The notes: generated from the letters alone by a model not told the origin. 64,000 nucleotides of DNA from Opitutaceae bacterium (GCA_016711225.1 JADJTK010000019.1:1-64000), one strand, 5' to 3'; shown: positions 42,420-51,222, counted from the first letter of the stretch. Translations and numbers: made by a program.

Positions 42420-45400
42420 ATGCGCAACGCACTCATTTCCCACACCCTCCGGCGCCGCCGGCTTCTGCTCTGGCTCGCCGGCCTCTTCGCCATCTTTTCT
42501 CTCGCCGGTTTCCTTCTCGCTCCGGTGCTGCTCAAGAAGCAGCTGATCAAACACGGCTCAGCGGCGCTGCACCGGCCGGTCTCCATCGAGGAGGTACGCC
42601 TCAACCCGTGGACGCTGTCCCTGACCGTCCGCGGCCTGGTCATCACCGCCCACGACGGCGCCGAATTTGCCGGTTGGGACGAGCTCTTCGTCGATTTCGC
42701 GCCCGTCGCCTCGCTTGCCCGTCTCACTTGGACTTTCGACCAGGTCCGGCTCGTGCATCCCCGGGGCCGGGTCTACCGCGAGGCCGACGGCACGCTCAAC
42801 ATCGCGGACCTGATCCCACCTGCTGTCCCGAAACCCGCCACCCAAAGCGCGAAGCCCTCCGCTCCGCCGGCGGTCGCCGTCGCCCACCTACGGGTCGAGC
42901 GCGGCGAGTTCACTCATGCCGACAAAGCGCGAAGTGCGCCCTTCTCGACCACCTTCGGCCCGACCTCCTTCGAACTGACCGACTTCACCACTCGCCCGAA
43001 TCGCTCCGGCGCCTACACCTTTGCCGCCACCACCGAAGCCGGCGAACATTTCGCCTGGAAGGGCTCGCTCACCTTCGAGCCGCTCGGCTCCGTCGGCCGC
43101 ATCGAGATCACCGATCTCGCCCTGCCGAAATACGCCGCCTACTACCGCGACTTTCTCCGCTTCGATCTCGCCTCCGGCCAACTCGGGCTCATCGCGGACT
43201 ACGAACTCGCGCTCGCCGCCAACGAGCCGGTCGTGCGCTTGCGCGATGCCTCCGCCACCCTCGCCGGGCTCACGCTCAACGCCCCCGGTTCCAGCGCCCC
43301 CTTCCTCTCAATACCCGAGCTTCGGGTCGAAACCCTCACAGCCGACAGCGCCGCCCGCACCGCCTCGATCGCCCGTGTGCTTGTAACCGGCGCCGCGCTC
43401 ACCGCCGAACGGCGCACCGACGGCTCCCTCGACCTCGTCGGGCTCCTCACCCCGAAGCTCCCGACTTCCCAACCCGAACAGAAACCCGAAACGGCCTCCT
43501 CCCCCTGGTCGGCCACTCTTGGCACCCTCGAGATCGCCGACGCCTCCCTACGCCTCACCGATCACTCCACGCCGCGGCCGGCCTCCGTCGCCATCGATCA
43601 ACTCGGAGTTATCGTGCACGGCGTCAGCACCCAACTCGATCGCGAGGTTTCGCTCACCACCACACTGCGCTGGAACGAGAGCGGGCACCTCACCCTCTCC
43701 GGAAAAATCCGCCCGCAGCCCCGCTCCGCCACTCTCCAAGTCGAGGCCGCCGGGCTCGCACTGCGCCCGCTCGATCCCTACCTCGCGCCCTTCCTCAACC
43801 TCCTCATCACCAACGGCACCGCCCGAGCCAAGGGCCAGCTCACGCTCGCCCTCACCGCCGCCGGCGCGCCCGACCTGCGCTGGACCGGCGACGCCGGCCT
43901 CGCCGCCTTCGCCGCTGTCGACGGCGAGTTCTCCGAACCGCTTTTCGGATTCACCGATCTCGCCTTCACCAAGATCAACGCCACCACGCAGCCGCTCGCC
44001 GTCGCCCTCGACGAGATCGCCGTGAAGGAGCCCTACGCCCATGTGATCATCGCCCCCGATCGGCAGCTCAATTTCTCGGCGGTGGTGAAAGGTCCGAGAC
44101 GGCCGACCCAGTCCGAGACCGTGGCGCAGGCGTCCCTGCCTGCGGTCCCTGACACCGCCAAGCCCACGGCCCCATCGCCCCACGCAAGCGCGGAGGCCTC
44201 CGTCTCGAAACCCGAAACTCGAAACCCGAAACCGTCGATAATCATCGGCCGCGTGACGCTCGCCGGCGCGCGCGTCACCGCGACCGACCGTTCCGTGGAG
44301 CCGGCTTTCACCACGGAGCTCGCCGATTTCGGCGGCACGATCTCTGACCTCTCCTCCGAGCAGCTCGCCCGCGCCGACGTTGAGCTCACTGGCCGCCTCG
44401 GCCTCGCGCCCCTGCGTATCAGCGGCAAAATCAATCCGCTCAGTGGTGACGCCTACACCGACCTCAAGGTCGCCTTCACCGGCATCGAGCTCCGTCCCTT
44501 CGCTCCGTATTCCGGCCGCTACGCCGGGTACGCGATCGACAAGGGCAAGCTCAGCTTCGACCTCGGCTACCACCTCTCCGCCCGGGAACTTGTTGGGGAA
44601 AACAAGGTGATGCTCGACCAGTTCTTCTTGGGCGAGCCCATCGCCAGCCCCGACGCCACCAAGCTCCCCATCAAACTCGCCCTCGCCCTCCTGCGCGATC
44701 GCGACGGCCGCATCACCCTCGAATTGCCCGTGCGCGGCAACCTCGACGATCCCGACTTCAAATACGGCCGTATCGTCTGGGAGACGCTGGGCAACGTGAT
44801 CGTAAAGGCCGCCACCGCGCCCTTCGCGATGCTCGGCGGCCTGTTCGGCGCCGGCCACGACCTGAGCGCCGTCGACTTCGCCTCCGGCTCCGCCGAGCTG
44901 ACCCCCGAAGCCCTCGCCCGCCTCGACGGTCTCATCAAAGCCCTCACCGAGCGCCCCGGCCTCAGCCTCGAAATCTCCAGCCAGCCGCAGCCCGAACTTG
45001 ATCTCGCCGGTCTGCGCACCACTCAACTCGATACGCTGCTCCGCGCCAGCAAGCTGCGCGATTTCGCCGCGACCACCACCGCGGCGGCCGATCCGGCCAC
45101 GGTGCCGCTCACTCCAGAGGAGCGCGTCCGCTACCTGGCCGAACTCCACGCGGAGCGCTGCACGACCATGGCGGTGGCCCTTGGCGCAGAAACCACCCGA
45201 ACCACTGGCGCCGTCGCTCCGACGCAGGTCGAGCCGCCAAAGGGCAATCTGATCGTGCGCAATATGCGCCGCCTCTTCGGTCGTGGCACAAAGCCGGCGG
45301 TCGTCGCCGCAGGGCCAAAGGCCGGCACCTCCGTTGCCCCGAAACTCGGATCCCGAAACGCGAAGCCCGATACCGTGGCGGCAGTCGTCGCCGCCCCGCT

Positions 45401-45614
45401 CACACCCGAGGAGCAATGGGCCCAAGTGCTCGCCACGCTCACTCCCGAGGCCACGGACTACGCGGATCTCGCCGCCCGCCGCGCCCAGCGCATCCAGGAA
45501 TACCTGCTCACCAAAGGCCAGGTGGAGGCCGCCCGCGTCTTCCTCGCCAGCGGCGGAGTTCCTCCCGCCAGCGAGTCGAGCGCCGTGCCCCGCGTGGTAT
45601 TCAACCTGAAATAG
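42420..45614 (+). CDS. Large DUF748/AsmA-like envelope protein
   Basis: About 1064 residues from the ATG at 42420. An N-terminal TM helix (LLLWLAGLFAIFSLAGFLLA) leads into VSIEEVRLNPWTLSLTVRGL, the typical start of DUF748 proteins (AsmA-like, bridge-type lipid-transfer and envelope maintenance). Long beta-rich repeats follow (VAHLRVERGEFTHADKARSA; IIGRVTLAGARVTATDRSVE; RYAGYAIDKGKLSFDLGYHL). Near 845-890, VDFASGSAELTPEALARLDG resembles an OmpA-type motif. Two Pro/Ala linkers are encoded by heptad arrays. Probably spans the periplasm. A REP-like hairpin follows the stop. Confidence 0.9.
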   Translation: MRNALISHTLRRRRLLLWLAGLFAIFSLAGFLLAPVLLKKQLIKHGSAALHRPVSIEEVRLNPWTLSLTVRGLVITAHDGAEFAGWDELFVDFAPVASLARLTWTFDQVRLVHPRGRVYREADGTLNIADLIPPAVPKPATQSAKPSAPPAVAVAHLRVERGEFTHADKARSAPFSTTFGPTSFELTDFTTRPNRSGAYTFAATTEAGEHFAWKGSLTFEPLGSVGRIEITDLALPKYAAYYRDFLRFDLASGQLGLIADYELALAANEPVVRLRDASATLAGLTLNAPGSSAPFLSIPELRVETLTADSAARTASIARVLVTGAALTAERRTDGSLDLVGLLTPKLPTSQPEQKPETASSPWSATLGTLEIADASLRLTDHSTPRPASVAIDQLGVIVHGVSTQLDREVSLTTTLRWNESGHLTLSGKIRPQPRSATLQVEAAGLALRPLDPYLAPFLNLLITNGTARAKGQLTLALTAAGAPDLRWTGDAGLAAFAAVDGEFSEPLFGFTDLAFTKINATTQPLAVALDEIAVKEPYAHVIIAPDRQLNFSAVVKGPRRPTQSETVAQASLPAVPDTAKPTAPSPHASAEASVSKPETRNPKPSIIIGRVTLAGARVTATDRSVEPAFTTELADFGGTISDLSSEQLARADVELTGRLGLAPLRISGKINPLSGDAYTDLKVAFTGIELRPFAPYSGRYAGYAIDKGKLSFDLGYHLSARELVGENKVMLDQFFLGEPIASPDATKLPIKLALALLRDRDGRITLELPVRGNLDDPDFKYGRIVWETLGNVIVKAATAPFAMLGGLFGAGHDLSAVDFASGSAELTPEALARLDGLIKALTERPGLSLEISSQPQPELDLAGLRTTQLDTLLRASKLRDFAATTTAAADPATVPLTPEERVRYLAELHAERCTTMAVALGAETTRTTGAVAPTQVEPPKGNLIVRNMRRLFGRGTKPAVVAAGPKAGTSVAPKLGSRNAKPDTVAAVVAAPLTPEEQWAQVLATLTPEATDYADLAARRAQRIQEYLLTKGQVEAARVFLASGGVPPASESSAVPRVVFNLK
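44204..44231. repeat. Heptad array CTCGAAA/CCCGAAA inside the AsmA-like gene
   Basis: CTCGAAA-CCCGAAA-CTCGAAA-CCCGAAA, encoding SKPETRNPKP in a linker. Confidence 0.7.
45338..45372. repeat. Second heptad array inside the AsmA-like gene
   Basis: CCCGAAA-CTCGGAT-CCCGAAA-CGCGAAG-CCCGATA, encoding PKLGSRNAKPDT in a linker near the C-terminus. Confidence 0.65.
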
Positions 45615-45628
45615 GAGCACCCTCCGGC

Positions 45629-45679
45629 CGTAGCGGAAGCGCTTCGCTTCCGCCGGAACGCAAAGGCGTTCCGCTACGA
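45629..45679. repeat. REP-like hairpin CGTAGCGGAAGC...CCGCTACG
   Basis: Outer arms CGTAGCGGAA / TTCCGCTACG enclose GGAAGCGCTTCGCTTCC and GGAACGCAAAGGCGTTCC. Same plan as 33642-33698. Lies between the ends of the convergent AsmA-like and SDR genes. Confidence 0.75.
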
Positions 45680-45725
45680 GGAGCCCACGACAATCTAGCG
45701 AACGCCGCCACGCCGAGCGACAAAC

Positions 45726-46583
45726 TCACACTCCGGAATAGGCGGAGAAACCTCCGTCGACTGGAATCACCGCGCCGGTGACAAAGCCGCTGGCCGTGTC
45801 GTCACAAAGCCAACGCAATGCGCCGACGAGTTCCTCGGCCTTGCCGAAGCGGCGCATGGGGGTGTGGTCGACGATCTTCTTGGCGCGGGGCGTGGGCGAA
45901 CCGTCGGCGTTCCACAGCAGCGCCTTGTTCTGCTCGGTGGAGAAGAAGCCGGGGGCGATGGCGTTCACGCGCAGGCCGGCCTCGGCGAAGTGCACGGCCA
46001 TCCAATTGGTGAGATTGTTGAGCGCGGCCTTCGCGGCGCAGTAGGCGGGAACCTTCGTCATGGGGCGGTAGGCGCCCATCGAGGAGACGTTGATCACCGT
46101 GGAGCCCGGACGGCCGAGCAGCAGCGGGAGAAACACCTGGGTGGGCAGCAGCGTACCCATGAAATTGAGATCAAAGACGGCGCGGAAGCCCGCCTCGTCG
46201 AGGTCGAGGAAGCTGCCCGGGCCGGTGACCGGGCCGGTGGACGCGCCCGCCCAAGTCTCGGTGGCGGTGGTGCCGCGGGGATGGTTGCCGCCGGCGCCGT
46301 TGACGAGAATGTCGCAGCCGCCCCAGCGCTGCTTCACCTCGTCGCGCGCAGCCTCGAGCGAGGCCCGGTCGAGCACGTTCGCGGCGAGGGAAAGGGCCTC
46401 CCCGCCGGCATCGCGGATCTGCTGGGCGACAGCTTCGCCCTTGGCTGCGGTGCGGTTGAGGATGACGATCTTCACGCCGTCGGCCGCGAGACCGCGGGCC
46501 ATGGCGCTGCAGAGGATGCCGCCGCCGCCGGTGATGACAGCGACCTTGCCGGAAAGTGAATTGGAGCGAGTGGTGGTGTTCAT
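45726..46583 (-). CDS. SDR-family oxidoreductase, probable D-mannonate oxidoreductase
   Basis: 285 residues from the ATG at 46583. Classical SDR motifs: GKVAVITGGGGILCSAMARG (NAD-binding), NVLDRASLEAARDEV, ILVNGAGGNHPRG (NNAG equivalent), VINVSSMGAYRPM (Ser), VPAYCAAKAALNNLTNWMAV (YxxxK) and the C-terminal GFVTGAVIPVDGGFSAYSGV. Its place 88 bp after uxuA suggests reduction of fructuronate to mannonate, as in SDR-type UxuB (YjmF-like) proteins. Substrate inferred from context. Confidence 0.88.
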   Translation of the reverse strand: MNTTTRSNSLSGKVAVITGGGGILCSAMARGLAADGVKIVILNRTAAKGEAVAQQIRDAGGEALSLAANVLDRASLEAARDEVKQRWGGCDILVNGAGGNHPRGTTATETWAGASTGPVTGPGSFLDLDEAGFRAVFDLNFMGTLLPTQVFLPLLLGRPGSTVINVSSMGAYRPMTKVPAYCAAKAALNNLTNWMAVHFAEAGLRVNAIAPGFFSTEQNKALLWNADGSPTPRAKKIVDHTPMRRFGKAEELVGALRWLCDDTASGFVTGAVIPVDGGFSAYSGV

Positions 46584-46639
46584 AAAACGCAGATAGTGGA
46601 GGCGGCGGAACGATGGACGTTTCTGGTGCGGTTCCAGGT

Positions 46640-46668
46640 GGTGGGGCGGGCGTGAAGCCCGCCCCACC
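46640..46668. repeat. REP-like hairpin GGTGGGGCGGGC-GTGAA-GCCCGCCCCACC
   Basis: Perfect 12-bp arms and a 5-base loop, directly behind the uxuA stop codon and before the SDR gene start. A shorter relative is at 19395-19417. Confidence 0.75.
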
Positions 46669-46671
46669 ATT

Positions 46672-47778
46672 TCAGACGGCAGCGAGTCGGGGCTTGGCCT
46701 GGTCGAGGGCGACGCTCTTGTCGATGGCCTCCCAGAGGCCGTTGAGGTAGGCGATGCCGAGCGCGCGATCGTAGAGCCCGTAACCGGGCCGGCCCGTCTC
46801 GCCCCAGATCATGCGGCCGTGGTCGGGGCGCACCCAACCGGTGAACCCGATGTCGTGATACGCCTTCATCACCTCGTACATGTCGACCGAGCCGTCGGTG
46901 GAGAGGTGCGAGCTCTCGATGAAGTCGCCGTTGGGGAAGCGCTTGATGTTCCGGCAGTGCGCAAAATGGATGCGCCCCATCGCGCCGAAGCGGCGGATCA
47001 TTGCCGGCAGATCGTTGGTGGGATTCGAGCCGAGCGAACCGGTGCAGAAGGTGAGGCCGTGGAACTTGCTCGGATTGAGGGAGAGCACCCGCGCGATGTT
47101 GGCCTCGTTGGTGACGATGCGCGGGAGGCCGAACATGGGCCACGGCGGATCGTCGGGGTGGATGGCCATGCGGATGTCGAACTCCTCGCACACCGGCATC
47201 AGCGCATCGATGAAGTACTTGAGGTTCGCGAAGAGCTTGTCGGCATCAACAACCGAATACCGGACGAACAGCGACTTGAGCTGGGCGAGGCGTTCGGGCT
47301 CCCAGCCCGGGAGTTTGAAGCCGTTGGAGCTCTTGGAGAAGAGGTCGAGTACGGTCTCGGGAGTGAGATCCTTGACCTTGGCGGCCTCGTAGAAGAGCGC
47401 ATTGGAGCCGTCGGGCAGCGGATGGGCGAGGTCGGTGCGCAGCCAGTCGAACACCGGCATGAAGTTGTAGCAGACGACCTTCACCCCGGCACGGCCCAGG
47501 CGCCGGAGGGTCTCGGCGTAGTTGGCGATGTAACGATCACGCGAGGGGTCACCAACCTTGATATCGTCGTGGATGTTGACGCTCTCGATCACCTCGAGCT
47601 TGAGGCCGGCGGCGACGACGGAGGCCTTGAGCTGCTCGATCTTCTCAACCGGCCAGACCTCGCCAACCGGCACGTCCCAAAGCGCTCCGGCGATCCCGGG
47701 TGCGCCGGGGATCTGCCGCACCTGCCACAGCGGGATGCAGTCGTCCTTCTCGCCGAACCAACGGAACGTCATTTTCAT
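46672..47778 (-). CDS. uxuA: Mannonate dehydratase
   Basis: 368 residues from the ATG at 47778. Starts MKMTFRWFGEKDDCIPLWQV as UxuA proteins do. Metal-site and substrate motifs follow: MAIHPDDPPWPMFGLPRIV, LTFCTGSLGSNPTNDLPAMI, IHFAHCRNIKRFPNGDF and FTGWVRPDHGRMIWGE. Dehydrates D-mannonate to 2-keto-3-deoxygluconate in glucuronate catabolism, Fe/Mn dependent and cytoplasmic. Followed by the SDR mannonate oxidoreductase, so together they cover fructuronate to KDG. No uronate isomerase or transporter is in the window. Confidence 0.96.
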   Translation of the reverse strand: MKMTFRWFGEKDDCIPLWQVRQIPGAPGIAGALWDVPVGEVWPVEKIEQLKASVVAAGLKLEVIESVNIHDDIKVGDPSRDRYIANYAETLRRLGRAGVKVVCYNFMPVFDWLRTDLAHPLPDGSNALFYEAAKVKDLTPETVLDLFSKSSNGFKLPGWEPERLAQLKSLFVRYSVVDADKLFANLKYFIDALMPVCEEFDIRMAIHPDDPPWPMFGLPRIVTNEANIARVLSLNPSKFHGLTFCTGSLGSNPTNDLPAMIRRFGAMGRIHFAHCRNIKRFPNGDFIESSHLSTDGSVDMYEVMKAYHDIGFTGWVRPDHGRMIWGETGRPGYGLYDRALGIAYLNGLWEAIDKSVALDQAKPRLAAV

Positions 47779-47997
47779 AGGTGAATCGTAAAAAGGGTTG
47801 AGGTTGAAGGGGCGGACCGGGGCCCGCGAACACAAGCGCAGTCGCCGTTCACTAGACATCGGCCACCTGCGCCCACGCCCAAGCCACTCTCCCGCTTTTG
47901 CCCTCGGCTCCCCCGATCTGCCAGCCCCGCGATGCGCCCGCCGGCAGCCCACGCTTTCGACGTGCGCCAGCCCAGGTGGCTCGACACCCTCACCGCC

Positions 47998-49683
47998 ATG
48001 AAACGTCTCGTGCTACCGCTAACCTTCGCCGTCTGGGCCTGCAGCCTCGCCTTCAGCGCCGTGGAGCCGAAAGCCCCTGCAGCCAGCGCGGCTTCCGCCG
48101 AGCCGACGCCGCGCGTGCGCCCCGATACGTGGGCCAAGCCGCTCATCCAAACCTCGTTGGCCAACGTCTTCCGCGTGAGCGCCGATCTCTACCGCTGCGA
48201 ACAACCGGGCCCCGACGACATTGCCGACCTCAAGGCTCTCGGCGTGCGCACGATCTTCAACCTGCGCAACTACCACTCCGATTCGAAGAAGTTCACCGCC
48301 GCCGGCTTCACCCTGCTCGCAAATCCGACCGACGCGGGCGACGTCACCGAGGACTACCTCGTCGCCTCCCTGCGCCAGTTCCGCGCCGCCCCCAAGCCGG
48401 TGATCGTGCACTGCTGGCACGGCAGCGACCGCACCGGGGTCTTCGTCGCCGCCTACCGCATCGCCTTTGAAGGCTGGACGCGCGAGGCCGCCCTCGACGA
48501 GTTCCGCCATGGCGGCTATGGCTTCCACGAGAAGTGGTATCCCAACCTTGTGAAACTGCTGGAGTCCATCGAGGCCGAGAGGCCCGCCAGCGGGGCGGAG
48601 GGCCCGCCCCCGGAGCCGGGCGTGGGCGCGGACGCCTTCCCCCCCCCCCCTCCTCCATCGGCCGCCAGGGCGGGCAGGCCAGCCCCGACGATTCGTTTTG
48701 CCCGCCGGAGGGCTGCAAGCGACCCTCGCGCCATGTTCCACCTCGCCGTCAACCGCGTGCAATCCGGTCCCTTCAGCGAAGCCGACTTACGCCAGCGACT
48801 GGCCCGCGGCGAAGTGCGCGGCGATGACCTGTGCTGGTGCGAAGGCTGGGAGAAATGGCGCAAGCTATCCGATGTGTTTCCGCCCCCCGAGCCCCCGATA
48901 CTGACGGCCACCCCTCCCTCGCTGTCGACCAGCGCGGCGGTGCCGCCCCTGCCGGTGGGCCGTAGTCCGGCGCCGAGCAGTGGCCTAGCCATCGCCAGCC
49001 TAGTCTGTGGCATCTGCGTGTTCGTGATCTTTCCACTCTTCTTCCTGCTCGCGCCGACCGCGGTGATCCTCGGCCACATGGCGCATTCAAAGATCAAACG
49101 CGATGCCGGACGGATCGGCGGCGCCGGCTTCGCCACCGCCGGCCTGATCATGGGCTATCTGGGCCTGGCCGGAGGGATCCCGATTGCAGGAATGGTAGCC
49201 GCCATTGCCATTCCGATCTACCAGCAGTCCCAGCACCACGCCTCCGAGGAAGCGGTACGCGCGAATCTCGCGCAGGTCTGGTATGCCGCTATGCAGGAAA
49301 TGGAACAGACCGGGGCGGAGGCGATAAGCTACGACCAGATCGTGGGGCCGGGGAAAGCCCTCCAAGAGGAGAACCTGAAGCCGGCGGCAGGCGAGGATTA
49401 CCACGGTCTGGTGGTACACCGCGGCGACGAATCGCTCAGCGTCACTCTGGGCGACGGCCGCACTGTTGAGTATTTCGCGGAGGTTCCGGTCGAAGAGCCC
49501 GTAGTTGAGGCATTGCCCGACAGCGGGCCCGAGCCGAGCGAGGTGCCCGAGGAAGAGCCCGCTCCGCCGAGCGATCTGCCGGAGCCCAGCCGCGAGGTCC
49601 CGGCTCCCGCAATCCCGCCCGCCTCCCCCGACGCCCCCGCCCCTCAGCCCGAGGCCTCTGTCGCGCGGACGGCGTTGGCCTGA
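47998..49683 (+). CDS. Fused exported tyrosine phosphatase and GYF_2/membrane protein joined at a poly-C tract
   Basis: 561 residues from the ATG at 47998. Part 1 (1-205): signal peptide, then a DSP/tyrosine-phosphatase fold with PVIVHCWHGSDRTGVFVAAY, i.e. HCx5R with Cys139 and Arg145. Part 2 (from Met246, ATG 48733): a GYF_2 domain (FHLAVNRVQSGPFSEADLRQ, DDLCWCEGWEKWRKLSDVF), a DUF4190-like pair of TM helices (LAIASLVCGICVFVIFPLFF) and a pilin-like AIAIPIYQQSQHHASEEAVR helix, ending in Pro/Glu-rich sequence. The parts make no topological sense together. They are joined by junk-like sequence around twelve consecutive C (48639-48650). Probably two genes whose frames are joined by the tract. 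Confidence 0.7.
   Translation: MKRLVLPLTFAVWACSLAFSAVEPKAPAASAASAEPTPRVRPDTWAKPLIQTSLANVFRVSADLYRCEQPGPDDIADLKALGVRTIFNLRNYHSDSKKFTAAGFTLLANPTDAGDVTEDYLVASLRQFRAAPKPVIVHCWHGSDRTGVFVAAYRIAFEGWTREAALDEFRHGGYGFHEKWYPNLVKLLESIEAERPASGAEGPPPEPGVGADAFPPPPPPSAARAGRPAPTIRFARRRAASDPRAMFHLAVNRVQSGPFSEADLRQRLARGEVRGDDLCWCEGWEKWRKLSDVFPPPEPPILTATPPSLSTSAAVPPLPVGRSPAPSSGLAIASLVCGICVFVIFPLFFLLAPTAVILGHMAHSKIKRDAGRIGGAGFATAGLIMGYLGLAGGIPIAGMVAAIAIPIYQQSQHHASEEAVRANLAQVWYAAMQEMEQTGAEAISYDQIVGPGKALQEENLKPAAGEDYHGLVVHRGDESLSVTLGDGRTVEYFAEVPVEEPVVEALPDSGPEPSEVPEEEPAPPSDLPEPSREVPAPAIPPASPDAPAPQPEASVARTALA
48639..48650. repeat. 12-base poly-C homopolymer at the gene-fusion point
   Basis: TTCC followed by ten C within the frame GCC TTC CCC CCC CCC CCT CCT CCA. 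This is the longest homopolymer I noticed in the window, in a coding junction between two unrelated domains. Confidence 0.9.
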
Positions 49684-49698
49684 GCCGGGGCGACCGGA

Positions 49699-50127
49699 CT
49701 ACCCATGGGGGGCCAGCAGAGTGCACGGCCACCACGGCACATTCCGGAGGATCCAGAAGGCCAGCACAACGCCGAAGGTGATGGCCGCGATCGGTCGAGG
49801 TAACTCCACCGGCGGCAGATCATGGCGCAGCGCGCGCCAGAGCGCGTGCCCCGCCCACGCCAATGCCAACGGCAGCCCGAGCGTGATCAGCGGGTTCAGG
49901 GCAAGGGCGCTCACCCAGTCCCCATGCGCCAGCGCCTGCACGGCCCGCCCGCTGCCGCAACCCGGGCAGTGCAGCCCGGTGAGCGCATGAAAGGGACAGG
50001 GTGGATACCAGGCCGGCGGTCGCGGCCCAAGCAGCCACACCCCGAGCACGGCCAACGCCGCCCCGCCAGCCAACAGCCAACCGAGCCGGCGCGGGCGCAG
50101 CCAACGAGAGAAGGACGAGCCAGCCAC
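49699..50127 (-). CDS. DUF2752 membrane protein
   Basis: 142 residues with GTG start at 50127. Three hydrophobic segments: LGWLLAGGAALAVLGVWLLG, ALALNPLITLGLPLALAWAG and AAITFGVVLAFWILRNVPWW. The DUF2752 motif CPFHALTGLHCPGCGSGRAV is complete. Function unknown; the family often sits with CD225/dispanin-type proteins, as here. Only 5 bp after the stop of the GYF_2/CD225 gene, so co-transcribed. The longer upstream frame is a shadow of that gene. Confidence 0.85.
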   Translation of the reverse strand: MAGSSFSRWLRPRRLGWLLAGGAALAVLGVWLLGPRPPAWYPPCPFHALTGLHCPGCGSGRAVQALAHGDWVSALALNPLITLGLPLALAWAGHALWRALRHDLPPVELPRPIAAITFGVVLAFWILRNVPWWPCTLLAPHG

Positions 50128-50132
50128 AGCGC

Positions 50133-50654
50133 TCAGCGCGGCAGGTTGCCGAGCGCGCCCAAGCCCCCGAGGAAGACCGAGAAGAGGATGGATCCAAACA
50201 CCAGCAGGAACCAGCCGCCCACTCCCAGCCAACACCAGAGCTTGGCCCGATCGGAAGCCGTCTGGGCGCCGGCATAGTCGCCGGCAGAGTACTTCGAATC
50301 CACCTGGGTGGCGAAGATGATACCGACTATCCCAAACGGGATACAGCAAAGCAGCGTCACGACAATCGCCCATACCAGGTAATTGGCCGGCTTGGGCTGC
50401 AGCGGGTTCGCCCCAAAAGCGCCACCGGCGAACGACGCCGGCACGGGGCTAGGCGGCGGGGGCGGGACGGAGGGCGGCGGAGCGGAGGGCGACACCGCGC
50501 CGGTGAACACCTCGGAGGCCGGGCGCCACGCGGGCATGCCCTCGCACCAGACAAGGTCGGAGGGGAGAATCTCGCCGCTCTGAAAGCGGGCTTGGGCATC
50601 GGCTCCGGCAAAGACGCCGAGCTTCTGGTTGTTGCGGGCGACGTGGTAGTCCAT
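50133..50654 (-). CDS. GYF_2 domain plus CD225/dispanin-like membrane protein
   Basis: 173 residues. N-terminal GYF_2 (DUF4339): MDYHVARNNQKLGVFAGADA through LVWCEGMPAWRPASEVF. Next a Pro-rich linker (PPPSVPPPPPSPVP), then CD225-type sequence PANYLVWAIVVTLLCCIPFG, IVGIIFATQVDSKYSAGDYA and a last TM helix. The GYF_2 domain is thought to bind peptides or proline-rich sequence; CD225 proteins shape membranes. Between a second GYF_2 gene upstream and DUF2752 downstream, same strand, gaps of 9 and 5 bp. Confidence 0.88.
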   Translation of the reverse strand: MDYHVARNNQKLGVFAGADAQARFQSGEILPSDLVWCEGMPAWRPASEVFTGAVSPSAPPPSVPPPPPSPVPASFAGGAFGANPLQPKPANYLVWAIVVTLLCCIPFGIVGIIFATQVDSKYSAGDYAGAQTASDRAKLWCWLGVGGWFLLVFGSILFSVFLGGLGALGNLPR

Positions 50655-50663
50655 AGCGGGAGT

Positions 50664-51137
50664 TCAGGGGAAGTGTGGCGGGCGGAATCCGAATTGGAAA
50701 GCGCGGAGCAGCAAGCCCGCCGCGACCGCACAAAGGACCAGCCCGCCGAGCGCGATGGCAAACCAGGCACGACCACGCCCGCGCTTGTCGGGATGGCGGC
50801 GCAGGTCGCGCAGCGCCAACCAGCCCAGCCCCACCGCAAATGGCGCCGGGATCACCAGAACGGAGAACAGCCCGACGTAACCGGCCGCGATCGACAGAGG
50901 CGAGCGATTCACCGGCACCAGCCAGTCGAATCGATGATCCAGAGGCCAAGGAGACACCACTCCCCGACGTGCCAGCAGTTTGGCAAGCGGCACCCACTCG
51001 CGCATCCCCTCGTGCCAAGCCGGATCGGTGGGCAACACCCGGTTCTCGTGTGCAAAAACGCAAACCTGTTCAACGGCATAGGGGCCGAGGCGTTGGGGTC
51101 CGCGTTGGACATAGATAAAGACTTCGCGCGTGGGCAT
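50664..51137 (-). CDS. GYF_2-like domain membrane protein
   Basis: 157 residues from the ATG at 51137. N-terminal GYF_2-like domain (VFIYVQRGPQRLGPYAVEQV, LPTDPAWHEGMREWVPLAKL), followed by two TM helices of DUF4190 character (LSIAAGYVGLFSVLVIPAPF and WFAIALGGLVLCAVAAGLLL) with a basic loop between. First of the three-gene leftward group GYF_2 - GYF_2/CD225 - DUF2752. Confidence 0.82.
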   Translation of the reverse strand: MPTREVFIYVQRGPQRLGPYAVEQVCVFAHENRVLPTDPAWHEGMREWVPLAKLLARRGVVSPWPLDHRFDWLVPVNRSPLSIAAGYVGLFSVLVIPAPFAVGLGWLALRDLRRHPDKRGRGRAWFAIALGGLVLCAVAAGLLLRAFQFGFRPPHFP

Positions 51138-51192
51138 GGCGAAGAGAGAAGGCAACGCCCCGAGTCATGCCGAGCTCCAGCCCCAAAAGCAA

Positions 51193-51222
51193 GCGCCCGG
51201 ACGGCAAGGGCCGACCGGGCGC
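51193..51222 (-). terminator. Terminator-like hairpin after the 51260 gene
   Basis: GCGCCCGG / CCGGGCGC arms, extended by CGG/CCG across an A-A mismatch. On the minus strand it is followed by TTGCTTTTGG. Located 38 bp past the stop of the gene ending at 51260. Confidence 0.55.

Noticed and set aside
43548..45620. A 690-codon open frame antisense to the AsmA-like gene
   Set aside because: Same reason: composition-driven antisense frame with no motifs.
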